Below are positions 32,091 through 43,095 of a stretch of DNA of 64,000 nucleotides, piece by piece. This DNA is from Mycolicibacterium doricum (GTDB lineage Bacteria > Actinomycetota > Actinomycetes > Mycobacteriales > Mycobacteriaceae), in contig NZ_AP022605.1 of NCBI RefSeq assembly GCF_010728155.1, positions 868,001-932,000 on the forward strand, written 5' to 3'. Positions within the stretch are counted from its first letter, which is position 1. The number at the start of each line of letters is the position of its first letter. The notes under the pieces are model-generated. The model was not told where the DNA came from. It was given only the letters and a program-made list of their open reading frames with translations, and searched no databases. The position numbers and the translations under genes were made by a program.

Positions 32091-33488
32091 ATGTCTCGGC
32101 CGGCTGCGGCGGTGCATCGCGTCATCAAGGCGTATGACGTTCGTGGCCTGGTTGGCGAGGAACTCGACGAGGCGTTGGTGGCCGACGTCGGTGGAGCCTT
32201 CGCACGGCTGGTCGCACACTGCGCGAACCAGATCGTCATCGGTCACGACATGCGGTCTAGTTCGCCGGCGTTGTCCGAGGCCTTCGCTCACGGTGTGCTG
32301 GCCCAGGGTCTCGACGTCGTCCGCATCGGGCTGGCGTCGACCGATCAGCTCTACTTCGCCTCCGGGTTGCTGGACTGTCCCGGTGCGATGTTCACCGCGA
32401 GCCACAATCCCGCCGCTTACAACGGCATCAAACTGTGCCACGCCGGCGCCAAACCGGTCGGGCGGGACACCGGGCTGGGGCAGATCGCCGAGCAGGTCAT
32501 AGACGGCGTGCCCGCCCACCACGGTCCCCGCGGCAGCGCATCGGAGCGCGATGTGCTGACCGACTATGGCGCATTTCTGCGATCTCTAGTGGAGATACCC
32601 AGGCGGCGATCCCTTCGCGTGGCTGTCGACGCCGGCAACGGGATGGCCGGTCACACGACGCCCGCGGTCCTCGGCCCCATCGAGTCGATCACGCTGCTGC
32701 CGCTGTTCTTCGAACTCGACGGCACCTTCCCCAACCACGAGGCCAACCCACTGGACTCCGCCAACCTGGTCGGTCTGCAGTCCTTCGTCCTGCAAACCGG
32801 CGCCGACATCGGACTGGCCTTCGACGGTGACGCCGACCGCTGTTTCGTCGTCGACGAGAAGGGGCAGGCCGTCTCGCCGTCGGCGGTGACCGCGTTGGTG
32901 GCCGGGCGCGAACTGGGCCGGGAGATCGGCGCGACGGTCATCCACAACCTGATCACCTCACGCGCGGTGCCCGAACTCGTGGCCGAGCGCGGCGGCACGG
33001 CGGTCCGTTCGCGCGTCGGGCATTCCTACATCAAGGGGCTGATGGCCGAGACGGGCGCGATCTTCGGCGGGGAACACTCGGCGCACTACTACTTTCGTGA
33101 CTTCTGGGGTGCGGACTCGGGAATGCTCGCCGCCCTGCACGTGCTGGCCGCGCTGGGTGACCAGGACCGCCCGATGTCGGATTTCATGGCCGACTACCAA
33201 CGCTACGAGGCGTCGGGGGAGATCAACTTCACCGTCGCCGACGCGCCGCGGTGTGTGGAGGCGGTGCTCGAATCGTTCGGCACCCGCATCCACTCGATCG
33301 ACCACCTTGACGGGGTGACGGTCGACCTCGGCGGTGGTCGATGGTTCAACCTGCGCACTTCCAACACCGAACCGTTGCTGCGCCTCAACGTCGAAGCGCA
33401 TACCGCCGAGGAGGTCGACGAGGTGGTCGTGCAGATCTCCGCGACGGTGCAAGCCCAGATCGCGCAACAGGGCAGGGCGTCGACGTGA
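32091..33488 (+). CDS. manB: Phosphomannomutase/phosphoglucomutase
   Basis: The 465-residue product shows the active-site serine in FTASHNPAAYNGIKLC, the metal loop AFDGDADRCFVVDEKG, the sugar loop GGEHSAHYYFRDF and the phosphate-binding LRTSNTEPLLRLNVEA. It interconverts mannose-6-P and mannose-1-P (pmmA/Rv3257c). With manA just downstream and manC at 26.3 kb it completes the GDP-mannose route. Its stop overlaps the next gene's GTG by four bases. Confidence 0.93.
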   Translation: MSRPAAAVHRVIKAYDVRGLVGEELDEALVADVGGAFARLVAHCANQIVIGHDMRSSSPALSEAFAHGVLAQGLDVVRIGLASTDQLYFASGLLDCPGAMFTASHNPAAYNGIKLCHAGAKPVGRDTGLGQIAEQVIDGVPAHHGPRGSASERDVLTDYGAFLRSLVEIPRRRSLRVAVDAGNGMAGHTTPAVLGPIESITLLPLFFELDGTFPNHEANPLDSANLVGLQSFVLQTGADIGLAFDGDADRCFVVDEKGQAVSPSAVTALVAGRELGREIGATVIHNLITSRAVPELVAERGGTAVRSRVGHSYIKGLMAETGAIFGGEHSAHYYFRDFWGADSGMLAALHVLAALGDQDRPMSDFMADYQRYEASGEINFTVADAPRCVEAVLESFGTRIHSIDHLDGVTVDLGGGRWFNLRTSNTEPLLRLNVEAHTAEEVDEVVVQISATVQAQIAQQGRAST

Positions 33489-34573
33489 CCGGATCATCGG
33501 CTGCCGTGGTGGACCTCGACGACGGTGAGGCCTTGCTGGCGGCCGACCGCGACGGTCTGCTGAGGGCGGCCGCGATGGCCGGTGCGCAGGTGCGCGCCAC
33601 GGCGGCCGCGCTCGACGAGGGCCTGCTCGAGTCGTTGCGCTCGGGCCAGCCGCCGCGCACGGTGATCTGGGTGGCGGGCCGCGGCACCGCCGAAACCGCC
33701 GGAGCCGTGCTGGCCGCCGCGTTCGGCGCCGTCGTCGCCGCTCCGATCGTCACGGTGGCCGAGGCGCCGCCCTGGATCGGCGCGCTGGACGCGATCGTGG
33801 TGGCCGGTGACGATCCGGCCGATCCCGCTCTGGTGTCGGCGGCCGCAACAGGTGTGCGCCGCGGCGCCCGCGTCGTGGTCGTCGCGCCCTACGAAGGACC
33901 ACTGCGTGATGCCACGGCCGGGCGGGCGGTCGCGCTCGCACCTCGTCTGTGGGTGCCGGACGACTTCGGGTTGTCGCGCTATCTCGCCGCCGGCCTGGCC
34001 GTCCTGCAGGTCGTGGACCCCGGTCTGCGGGTGGATCTCGGCGAACTCGCCGATCAACTCGACGCCGAGGCGCTGCGCAACAGCGCGGGCCGCGATCTGT
34101 TCACCAACCCGGCGAAGGCGCTGGCGGACCGCATTTGGGGGCGCGACGTCGTCCTCGCAGGTGACGACGCGACCACACTGGCGCTGGCTCGGCACGGCGC
34201 GGCCGTGCTGCTGCGGGTCGCGCAGGAAACCGTGACCGCGGTGGGCCTCGGCGACGTCCTGCGGGCGCTGCGAAGCGGGTTCGGGTCGGCCGGGGACGGC
34301 ACTGCCGGAGCGGCGCTGTTCCACGACGAGGAACTCGACGGGCCGCTGCCGCGGCGCCTGCGGACGTTGGTGCTGACCACCGATGCCGAGAGCCCGACGG
34401 TGACCGCGCGGGTCAGCGGATACGACGACGTCGACGTGGTCAACGCCGAAGATGTTCCCGACGGATCGGAGCCAGGAGGGGCTGCGACCGGCGCGGGGGT
34501 GGAACAGCAATTGGCGAAACTGGCGGTGCGGTTGGAGATGACCGCGGTCTACCTGAGACTGGTTCGAGGTTGA
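33485..34573 (+). CDS. SIS-like phosphosugar isomerase-related protein (Rv3256c/TobH type)
   Basis: The 362-residue product has an SIS-like first half (VIWVAGRGTAETAGAVLAAA, GALDAIVVAGDDPADPALVS) and a glucose/mannose-6-phosphate isomerase-like second half (DLFTNPAKALADRIWGRDVV, VYLRLVRG end). Family members lie between pmm and manA in actinobacteria; the reaction is not established. GTGA overlap with the mutase stop and a 4-base gap to manA argue for a mannose-metabolism operon. Confidence 0.8.
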   Translation: MTGSSAAVVDLDDGEALLAADRDGLLRAAAMAGAQVRATAAALDEGLLESLRSGQPPRTVIWVAGRGTAETAGAVLAAAFGAVVAAPIVTVAEAPPWIGALDAIVVAGDDPADPALVSAAATGVRRGARVVVVAPYEGPLRDATAGRAVALAPRLWVPDDFGLSRYLAAGLAVLQVVDPGLRVDLGELADQLDAEALRNSAGRDLFTNPAKALADRIWGRDVVLAGDDATTLALARHGAAVLLRVAQETVTAVGLGDVLRALRSGFGSAGDGTAGAALFHDEELDGPLPRRLRTLVLTTDAESPTVTARVSGYDDVDVVNAEDVPDGSEPGGAATGAGVEQQLAKLAVRLEMTAVYLRLVRG

Positions 34574-34577
34574 TCAA

Positions 34578-35807
34578 GTGCATCTGCTGAGGGGAGCGGT
34601 GCGGACCTATGCCTGGGGTTCGCGGACGGCGATTGCCGAGTTCACCGGAAGGCCGAGTCCCACAGCCCATCCCGAGGCCGAGCTGTGGTTCGGTGCACAC
34701 CCCGGGGATCCGGCCTATCTGCAGGACGCGGGCGGTGAGGTCTCGCTGCTCGCCGCGCTGCGCGCCGACCCCGACGGCCAGCTGGGCGCCGCAGTCATCG
34801 ACCGATTCGGCGAGGCGCTGCCGTTCCTGGTGAAGGTACTCGCGGCCGATGAACCGTTGTCGCTGCAGGCTCATCCCAGCGACCAGCAGGCCCGCGAGGG
34901 CTACGACCGCGAGGAGCGGCTCGGCATCCCGGTGTCGGCGCCGATGCGCAACTACCGCGACCGCAGCCACAAACCCGAGTTGCTCGTCGCGCTCGACCGG
35001 TTCGAGGCGCTGGCCGGGTTCCGTCCGGTCCCGCGCACCGTCGAGTTGATGCGGGCGCTCGGGGTGCCCGAATTGGATCCGTTCGTCAACCTGTTGCACG
35101 GACAGTCAGAACCCGACGGTCTACGCGCATTGTTCACCACGTGGATCACCGCGCCTCAGCCGGATCTCGACGTGCTGGTGCCCGCGGTGCTCGACGGTGC
35201 GATCGACTACATCCGATCCGGTCACACCGAATTCGCGGCCGAGGTCAAGACGGTGCTCGAACTCGGCGAACGCTATCCCGGGGACGCCGGAGTGCTGGCA
35301 GCCATGCTGCTCAATCGCATCACGTTGAGTCCGGGGGAGGGGATCTACCTGCCCGCCGGTAATCTGCACGCCTACCTGCACGGTGTCGGTGTCGAGGTGA
35401 TGGCCAACTCCGACAACGTGTTACGTGGCGGGTTGACGCCCAAGCACGTCGACGTCCCCGAACTGTTGCGTGTACTCGATTTCACACCGACCCCCGACCT
35501 GGTGCTGCGGCCCGCAACCGTCAGGAAGGGAATCGAATTCGACTACCGCACCCCGGCGCCGGAGTTCGCGGTCTCGGTGCTGCGCCTGCACGGTGACACC
35601 GTCGGCCACGAGGTGGACGCACCGTCACCGCACGACGGCCCCCAGGTGCTGCTGTGCACCGAGGGCGGCGCGGAGGTGCGCGCCAAGGGTGGCGACACGT
35701 TGACGCTGCAGCGAGGTGCGGCGGCCTGGGTGGCCGCCGACGACGCACCGATCCAGCTGCTCGCCGCGGCACCCACTACCGTCTTCCGCGTCACCGTCGG
35801 GGTCTAA
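34578..35807 (+). CDS. manA: Mannose-6-phosphate isomerase, class I
   Basis: The 409-residue type I enzyme starts with GTG (VHLLRGAVRTYAWGSRTAIA). Metal-binding motifs include SLQAHPSDQQAREGY, HKPELLVALDRFEALAGF and GEGIYLPAGNLHAYLHGVGV. It converts fructose-6-P to mannose-6-P, feeding the mutase and GDP-mannose synthesis. Its end abuts a decayed oxidoreductase on the other strand. Confidence 0.94.
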   Translation: MHLLRGAVRTYAWGSRTAIAEFTGRPSPTAHPEAELWFGAHPGDPAYLQDAGGEVSLLAALRADPDGQLGAAVIDRFGEALPFLVKVLAADEPLSLQAHPSDQQAREGYDREERLGIPVSAPMRNYRDRSHKPELLVALDRFEALAGFRPVPRTVELMRALGVPELDPFVNLLHGQSEPDGLRALFTTWITAPQPDLDVLVPAVLDGAIDYIRSGHTEFAAEVKTVLELGERYPGDAGVLAAMLLNRITLSPGEGIYLPAGNLHAYLHGVGVEVMANSDNVLRGGLTPKHVDVPELLRVLDFTPTPDLVLRPATVRKGIEFDYRTPAPEFAVSVLRLHGDTVGHEVDAPSPHDGPQVLLCTEGGAEVRAKGGDTLTLQRGAAAWVAADDAPIQLLAAAPTTVFRVTVGV

Positions 35808-36389
35808 GCGTTACTGCTGGGTGGCGTAAGAGATCGGCCCACGTCGACGGTGTCCGCGGGTGGGCGCTGCAACGCCCATTGCGCCAACCATGCCGGTAGC
35901 CGCGTGCCGCGACCGGCGGCGTCGACGGCGAGGTCGGCCGCCACCTTCTCGTGGTCACCCTCGGCGTCGAGGAGCACACCGGTGACCTGCTGGGCAACCG
36001 GATCGTGCGCCGGCGGATCTGCCATTCCAGCTGCGGCCGGCTCGGGACGTATGCGGTGAACTCCTCGCGCAAGGGTGTGCCGGGTGCCCAGCACGTGTCC
36101 CGCCGCGCCGAAGTGGATGCAGTCGGGGCGGTTCTCCAGGATCGGCAACCCTCGGCAACCATGCCGTCGAGCCGGCCGGGATAAAGGCGCTCGAACTCCT
36201 GGGCGCCGCGCGGCATGAGGAGATGGACATGGCGACCCTGCGGCACTGCGGCGCGGTTAGCCGGCCGGTCCGGTAGGTCGTCGCGTTCGTACACGGTCAC
36301 GTGGTCGTAGAACTCGGGCAGCACGCGTGCTGCGCACATCCACGCGTGCTGCCTCCGACGACGATCGCGTGTTTAGTACTCCGCCCCAT
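35808..36389 (-). pseudogene. FAD-dependent oxidoreductase remnant
   Basis: ATG 36389 begins MGRSTKHAIVVGGSTRG, an FAD-binding start. One frame over it continues CAARVLPEFYDHVTVYERDD and PQGRHVHLLMPRGAQEFERL; a third frame reads VPILENRPDCIHFGAAGHVL-like sequence, and ADTVDVGRS with SYATQ in a further frame ends it. At least four frame changes occur. Intact relatives have around 450 residues, so the second half is missing as well. The gene lies between manA and the permease gene. Confidence 0.75.
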
Positions 36390-36463
36390 CGGTGCACAGT
36401 ACTTCGGTACTGTCCCCCAATCCAGGCCCTGATCGCACCGCGACCCAGCCGAAAGGGAACGTC

Positions 36464-37948
36464 ATGGCCGGCAGATGGCGCACGAAATCCGTCGAGCAGT
36501 CGATCGCCGACACCGACGAACCGGGGACGAGGCTTCGCAAAGACCTCAGCTGGTGGGATCTGACGGTGTTCGGCGTGTCGGTGGTGATCGGCGCCGGCAT
36601 CTTCACCATCACCGCCTCGACGGCCGGCAACCTCACCGGCCCGGCCATCTCGATCTCGTTCGTGATCGCCGCGATTGCGTGCGGGCTGGCGGCGTTATGT
36701 TACGCCGAATTCGCCTCGACGGTCCCCGTCGCGGGCAGCGCGTACACGTTCTCGTACGCCACCTTCGGCGAGTTCAGCGCCTGGATCATCGGGTGGGATC
36801 TCATCCTGGAGTTCGCGGTGGCCGCCGCGGTGGTGGCCAAGGGCTGGTCGAGTTATCTGGGCACGGTGTTCGGCTTCGGCGGCGGGGTCGCCGATTTCGG
36901 CGGGTTCGAGGTGGACTGGGGAGCACTGGTGATCGTCGCCATCGTCACCATGCTGCTGGCCCGTGGTACGAAACTCTCCGCGGAGGTCAGCCTCGTCATC
37001 ACCGTCGTCAAGGTCGCGGTGGTACTGTTCGTGGTCATCGTCGGGTCGTTCTTCATCAAAGCGGCCAACTACTCTCCGTTCATCCCGCCCGCCGAATCCA
37101 GTGGGGGCGGCACCGGTTCGGAGCAGTCACTGTTCTCCTTGATCACCGGTGCGGAGGGCAGCGCCTACGGCTGGTACGGTCTGCTGGCCGGTGCGTCGAT
37201 CGTGTTCTTCGCGTTCATCGGCTTCGACATCGTGGCCACCACCGCGGAGGAGACCAAGAACCCGCAGCGCGACGTGCCCCGCGGAATCCTGTCATCGCTG
37301 GCGATCGTGACCGTCCTGTACGTGGCCGTCGCCGTAGTCCTTTCCGGCATGGTTTCCTACACCGAACTGCGGGCCGCGGGCGACGGGGCGAACCTGGCGA
37401 CAGCCTTCGAGGCCAACGGCGTGGACTGGGCCGCGACCGTCATCTCCATCGGCGCACTCGCCGGTCTCACGACCGTGGTGATCGTGCTGATGCTTGGTCA
37501 GACGAGGGTGCTCTTCGCGATGTCACGCGACGGACTGTTGCCGCGTCCACTGGCGCAGACCGGTGAGCACGGCACGCCGGTGCGCATCACCCTGATCGTC
37601 GGCGCGGTCGTGGCGATCGCCGCGACGGTGTTCCCGATCGGCAAGCTCGAGGAGATGGTCAACATCGGCACGCTGTTCGCGTTCGTCCTGGTGTCAGCCG
37701 GGGTGATCGCGCTGCGGCGCACCCGCCCGGACCTCAACCGTGGGTTCAAGGTGCCGTTCGTGCCGCTGCTGCCGATCGCCGCGATCATCGCCTGTGTGTG
37801 GCTGATGTTGAACCTGACCGGCCTGACGTGGATTCGGTTCCTCGTCTGGATGGCGATCGGCGTGGTCGTCTACGTGCTCTATGGCCGTCGGCATTCGCTG
37901 CTCGGCCGGCGGGAACGGGCTGCCAACGATAATTTTACAAAGACATGA
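36464..37948 (+). CDS. APC-family amino acid permease (Rv3253c type)
   Basis: The 494-residue protein starts MAGRWRTKSVEQSIADTDEP with ten or more hydrophobic segments. The family signature lies in the first helices (GVSVVIGAGIFTITASTAGN), with GFDIVATTAEETKNPQRDVP in the middle. It is a cationic/neutral amino acid transporter of the CAT type by similarity; substrate not predictable. ATG 36464 follows GAAAGGGAAC. Confidence 0.9.
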   Translation: MAGRWRTKSVEQSIADTDEPGTRLRKDLSWWDLTVFGVSVVIGAGIFTITASTAGNLTGPAISISFVIAAIACGLAALCYAEFASTVPVAGSAYTFSYATFGEFSAWIIGWDLILEFAVAAAVVAKGWSSYLGTVFGFGGGVADFGGFEVDWGALVIVAIVTMLLARGTKLSAEVSLVITVVKVAVVLFVVIVGSFFIKAANYSPFIPPAESSGGGTGSEQSLFSLITGAEGSAYGWYGLLAGASIVFFAFIGFDIVATTAEETKNPQRDVPRGILSSLAIVTVLYVAVAVVLSGMVSYTELRAAGDGANLATAFEANGVDWAATVISIGALAGLTTVVIVLMLGQTRVLFAMSRDGLLPRPLAQTGEHGTPVRITLIVGAVVAIAATVFPIGKLEEMVNIGTLFAFVLVSAGVIALRRTRPDLNRGFKVPFVPLLPIAAIIACVWLMLNLTGLTWIRFLVWMAIGVVVYVLYGRRHSLLGRRERAANDNFTKT

Positions 37949-38033
37949 GCAGTGTCTAGACAGCGGACAAAATTACTTCTATGGTCAAGGCATCGTCGTG
38001 CGATCCGTTCGGAGGTGGCTTGTGACTCGCTCG

Positions 38034-38138
38034 CCGCGGGAAGCCTTTCGCAGGAGCTATGTCATGGAGCGGGAATCCCGACGACTGGGCTGCCCGGACT
38101 GTGCGGTGCGCTAGAAGCTTGACTTCGAACCCATCTGA
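38034..38138 (+). pseudogene. Rubredoxin (rubA) remnant
   Basis: Read with two frame changes the stretch gives SPREAF, AGAMSWSGNPDDW and CPDCAVR-stop-KLDFE, the second half of a rubredoxin of the RubA type (PREGF.AGT.W..IPDDW.CPDCGVREKLDFE). An in-frame TAG follows CAVR. The first CxxC half is absent. An intact rubB follows at 38167. In M. tuberculosis alkB and rubA precede rubB, so a deletion removed alkB and most of rubA; I see no alkB sequence. Confidence 0.65.
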
Positions 38139-38166
38139 CCCCCGAACCTGATAGAGAGGAAACATC

Positions 38167-38346
38167 ATGGACTACAAGTTGTTCGTCTGCGTGCAGTGCG
38201 GATTCGAGTACGACGAGGCCAAGGGATGGCCTGAGGACGGCATCGCCCCGGGTACCCGCTGGGATGACATCCCCGACGACTGGAGCTGCCCGGACTGCGG
38301 TGCGGCGAAGTCCGATTTCGAGATGGTGGAGGTCGCCCGGGGATGA
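38167..38346 (+). CDS. rubB: Rubredoxin RubB
   Basis: The 59-residue protein carries both CxxC iron sites: [20 protein letters not shown] and [20 protein letters not shown]. Rubredoxins pass electrons to alkane hydroxylases such as AlkB. GAGAGGAAAC precedes ATG 38167. The stop overlaps the TetR start (ATGA, 38343-38346). With alkB lost from this locus its partner must be elsewhere or it is a relic in use for another system. Confidence 0.95.
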   Translation: MDYKLFVCVQCGFEYDEAKGWPEDGIAPGTRWDDIPDDWSCPDCGAAKSDFEMVEVARG

Positions 38347-39017
38347 CGGCTAGGGTCACGCGTGCAATCTCCCGCGCACGCGTGCCCTACGCCGAGGCTT
38401 CGCGGGTACTGTTGCGCGAGTCGATCCTCGAGGGGATGCGAGAACTGCTGTGCGCCCGCGACTGGTCGTCCATCACGCTGAGCGACGTGGCCAAGGCCGC
38501 TGGAATTAGCCGCCAGACCATCTATAACGAATTCGGCTCCCGGCACGGGTTGGCCCAGGGGTACGCGCTGCGCCTGGCGGACCGCCTCGTCGACGCGGTC
38601 GACGACGCTATCGAAACAAACGTCGGCGAGATCTACGCGGCCTTCCTGGAGGGGTTCCGGGCCTTCTTCACCGAGTCGGCCGCTGATCCGCTGGTGACCT
38701 CGCTGCTGTCGGGAGAGACCAAGCCGGACCTGTTGCAGATCATCACCACCGAAAGTGGGCCGATCGTCACGCGGTGTTCAGACCGGTTGACGTCGACCTT
38801 CCGGCACAGCTGGGTCGAGGCCAGCGACGAGGACGCCGGAATCCTGGCGCGCGCGATCGTCCGGCTGGCGATGAGCTACGTCTCGATGCCGCCGGAAGCC
38901 GACCACGACGTGGCCGGCGACCTGGCCAGGCTCATGACACCCTTCGCGGAGCGCTACGGTGTTATCGAGCAGGGTCCGCGGTTGGCGAAGTTGCACCGCC
39001 CCGATGGCTATGTGTAA
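38343..39017 (+). CDS. TetR-family regulator (Rv3249c/AlkX type)
   Basis: The 224-residue product has the N-terminal helix-turn-helix [30 protein letters not shown] near residues 40-70. In mycobacteria this regulator, following rubB, has been tied to control of alkane-hydroxylase genes. It is co-translated with rubB; sahH follows after 43 bases. Confidence 0.88.
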   Translation: MTARVTRAISRARVPYAEASRVLLRESILEGMRELLCARDWSSITLSDVAKAAGISRQTIYNEFGSRHGLAQGYALRLADRLVDAVDDAIETNVGEIYAAFLEGFRAFFTESAADPLVTSLLSGETKPDLLQIITTESGPIVTRCSDRLTSTFRHSWVEASDEDAGILARAIVRLAMSYVSMPPEADHDVAGDLARLMTPFAERYGVIEQGPRLAKLHRPDGYV

Positions 39018-39060
39018 CTAAGCTAAGTAATTCCGACGCGCGCACGAGAAGGAAACCAAC

Positions 39061-40539
<1,479 letters not shown>

Positions 40540-40547
40540 AACCCGTA

Positions 40548-40587
40548 TGGAGAGCCCGGCACACGTTGTGTGCCTCGGGGCTCTCCA
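40548..40587 (+). terminator. Terminator of sahH
   Basis: TGGAGAGCCC pairs with GGGCTCTCCA, and inside it GGCACAC pairs with GTGTGCC around a short loop. The stem-loop starts nine bases after the stop. Confidence 0.85.
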
Positions 40588-40624
40588 TTCTCCGCGCCCG
40601 CAATCGTGACGGGGGACGTTACGA

Positions 40625-41315
40625 ATGCGAGCCGGTTTGTTACCCATCGCGGATGGGTCGGGAGATTCGGGTTTTCCTCGCCGTTCGGAGTCTTCGTCAT
40701 CGCCGTATCGGCATCCGGCACCGCCGCCGACGATCGACGACCATTACCCGTACATCACCGAAGACGAGTACCAGGCGTTCTACACGCCGCCCAACCGTCT
40801 ACCGCCCGGCGGTCCCGGCGATCTCATCCGCACCGAGCCGTCGTGCCTGATGCGCCAACCCGTCCGGCCGCGGTCGGCATGATCATGGCGAACGGTACGC
40901 GAATGATGTACGGCAGCAACGACGGTCGGGGCAACCCGGTGGCCGTCAGCGGAACATACTTCGAACCGCACAAAAGGAGTCGTTCATCGCGACGATGGTG
41001 GCGCGGGAGTTCGCGATCGTCATGACGGACTACGGAGGGTTCGGCACCCCGGTCTGAACACGATCAACGCCAAACCATTCGATTCGCTGAGGCCGTGGGC
41101 GCCCGCGATGCAACCCGGCCGGGACTGGCTGGTGTGCGCAGGGCACCGATGTCGAGGCGCGGACCAACGAGCAGCCGTCATTCTTGAACAAGGCGGTCAT
41201 AAACCACGCGCTGCCGATGCACGTCGGTGGGGAACCGACGATGCAGTGGACACGCCGACCGGTGCGAAGGCGTGCCGACGGCGTCGAGTTGCGGGGGGCG
41301 GTTCTGAACCGGTGA
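40625..41315 (+). pseudogene. Secretory lipase remnant (mycobacterial LIP family)
   Basis: Pieces of one lipase lie in order but in different frames. First DDHYPYITEDEYQAFYTPPN and LPPGGPGDLIRTEPS; then MANGTRMMYGSNDGRGNPVA; then FIATMVAREFAIVMTDYGGF, ending at a stop at 41055; then NEQPSFLNKAVINHALPMHV with GGEPTMQW. The block with the nucleophile serine (GYSQGG) that belongs between the third and fourth pieces is missing, so there is an internal deletion of over 150 codons. The family (PF03583) comprises secreted triacylglycerol lipases. Confidence 0.72.
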
Positions 41316-41408
41316 CTGACGCGGATCTTACGACGTGTGTGAACGCCGTTTCGTGCCCAGAACCCGGGGGTATTGAGGGCCCACATTAACTTGACGAGAG
41401 GGCGTGGG

Positions 41409-42236
41409 ATGGCCGACGTGCATATCGGTGACGAGCAGACGTTCAACGACACGGCGCCGGTGGCGCCGATCAATCTCATCTCGCACGCCGTCGTGCGCAA
41501 GGCGGTCGCCCAGCTGCAACACGACCACGCAATCAGCGACGCGGACATCGCTTTTCGCGCACTGCTGACGGTGTCGAAACGCTACGACGTCAAGCTGCGA
41601 CACCTGTCGGCAGCATTCGTCGACGACGACGTGGCCATTCCCCGTGCCAAGAGCTTGCCGGCGCCGGCGTTGTCCTTCTCGCTGCGCGGTCGGGGTACGG
41701 CCCCCAAGCGGTCCGACGTCTTTGCCGACCTGGTGACCACGGCCGTCGAACTCTTCTCCGCCCCCGCGGCCGCCGTGCAGTTGCGCGACGCCGTGTTCGG
41801 CGGGGTGTGCATCGAGAGCCACACCGGTGTGGCCGAGCAATTGCGCCACCATTTCAGCTTTGTGGAGGACGAGGGTTCGGCGGCTGCGTACGCGACGGCG
41901 CGCTGCGAGGTCCTGCGTGTGGATGATGTCGCGGTTTCGCCGCTGTACAACTTCACCGACATGGAAGTGCTTGGGCAGTCCGGCGTTCAGGCTGAGATTG
42001 CGATCCCGATGTGCGACGAGGACGGCTGCAACTGGGGCGCCGTCACGGTCATGTTCGACGCGCGCCGGCCGCGTATCGACCCGTTCGCCGTCGAGATGCT
42101 GCACGGACATGCCGACTCCTGCGCGCAGTGGCTGCGGTGGTACGACAGCGCGGTCATGCCGATGCTGGTCGGCGCCGTCCACGAGGTCGCCGCGACGCTG
42201 GTCGACGAGTCGGGCAGCGCCTCCGTGTCGGCATAA
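41409..42236 (+). CDS. ANTAR-GAF domain protein
   Basis: The 275-residue product starts MADVHIGDEQTFNDTAPVAP at ATG 41409, with GAGAGGGCG upstream. Residues about 25-80 form an ANTAR-like helical unit (AVVRKAVAQLQHDHAISDAD, IAFRALLTVSKRYDVKLRHL), followed by a GAF sensor domain (about 105-245; SAPAAAVQLRDAVFGGVCIE, IAIPMCDEDGCNWGAVTVMF). ANTAR domains bind RNA hairpins to prevent termination. The N-terminal position of ANTAR ahead of GAF is less usual. No target is evident. Confidence 0.75.
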   Translation: MADVHIGDEQTFNDTAPVAPINLISHAVVRKAVAQLQHDHAISDADIAFRALLTVSKRYDVKLRHLSAAFVDDDVAIPRAKSLPAPALSFSLRGRGTAPKRSDVFADLVTTAVELFSAPAAAVQLRDAVFGGVCIESHTGVAEQLRHHFSFVEDEGSAAAYATARCEVLRVDDVAVSPLYNFTDMEVLGQSGVQAEIAIPMCDEDGCNWGAVTVMFDARRPRIDPFAVEMLHGHADSCAQWLRWYDSAVMPMLVGAVHEVAATLVDESGSASVSA

Positions 42237-42308
42237 CGCGGCGCGGGTGTCGTAGAGTTCGTCATTGGTGACGGCACCGACGGCGGGAATGTGCGGTGAC
42301 CTCGGTCT

Positions 42309-42811
42309 GTGACCACGGCGGGGTCCTGTACGTTGCCGAAGGCTACTTCGGAGCAGGCGATTACGGGTGCGGAGCATGTGCTCCGGGAAGCGTTGGCCTC
42401 CGACCCCCACCATCCGCGGCTGCTGACGGCATACGCGCTCGAGGATCGGACAGTCCGACTAGAGCGGCGGCCGCGCGAGTGCCCACGCGGCACTGGCGAT
42501 CGAACCCCAAAACGCGATGCGGGTGTACACACGCGCGCGCTCGAGATGCAGGGCCGGTTCGACGACGCGCTGTGGTTGGGAGGAGGACGGCGATCCCACT
42601 CCCAGGCGTCGTTGCGGGAATCGGCGCGGTACTGCTGCCGCCCCACTCGTTCGGATCATGCCGATCGTGCAGTTGATTGGCGGTGTCCTATTCGGATTGC
42701 TCACAGCGGCTCAGTGCGATGACGATGCCTGCGGTGCTGGCCTCGGTGCTGGTGCACACGCTGCCTGTGTTGGTGATCACCGGGTATCTCACCGATGAGC
42801 GGTTGTGGTGA
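42309..42811 (+). pseudogene. Tetratricopeptide-repeat membrane protein remnant
   Basis: In alternating frames one reads AEHVLREALASDPHHPRLLT, AHAALAIEPQNAMRVYTR and ALEMQGRFDDALW, which fit successive TPR units of a mycobacterial TPR protein. Further on, VLASVLVHTLPVLVITGYLT (ending in DERLW and a stop at 42811) is a hydrophobic segment that could belong to it or to another gene. No frame is long enough to make a folded product. Confidence 0.4.
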
Positions 42812-42819
42812 GGTACGCC

Positions 42820-43083
42820 CTAGACCGGTGTTCCGCGGTTCCACCCGGGCTTCTCGATCAGTAAGTCATCTCGCTCACGTCGCCGGCAGGATTCGGCGAA
42901 GTCGATCGCCGCCGAAGCGTCGGCGAGGAAGTGTTCGTACTCTTCAGGTGTGACCTCGTAGTACTCCTCGTAGTCCAGCGGTCCGTTACTCACGGGGATC
43001 GACAGATACCGACGGTTCGACTTGTCTTCGATACCGATGGAGTACCGGTGCTCCCTTGAGAAATAGTGGTCTATATAGGTCAT
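42820..43083 (-). CDS. Candidate immunity protein of the adjacent toxin
   Basis: The 87-residue acidic product starts MTYIDHYFSREHRYSIGIED and contains GPLDYEEYYEVTPEEYEHFL and FAESCRRRERDDLLIEKPGW. I recognise no family. Its small size, high acidity and position 12 bases after the stop of a polymorphic toxin gene, on the same strand, are the usual signs of a cognate immunity protein. G+C is visibly lower than nearby (about 58% in one 60-base line I counted). By analogy with the CpnT operon it occupies the place of the IFT antitoxin gene. Confidence 0.6.
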   Translation of the reverse strand: MTYIDHYFSREHRYSIGIEDKSNRRYLSIPVSNGPLDYEEYYEVTPEEYEHFLADASAAIDFAESCRRRERDDLLIEKPGWNRGTPV

Positions 43084-43095
43084 TGGTTCGTCCGT

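Noticed and set aside
42659..42811. A separate small membrane protein at the end of the TPR remnant
   Set aside because: Hydrophobic stretches lie in different frames and no ribosome site is present, so it is kept within the remnant.
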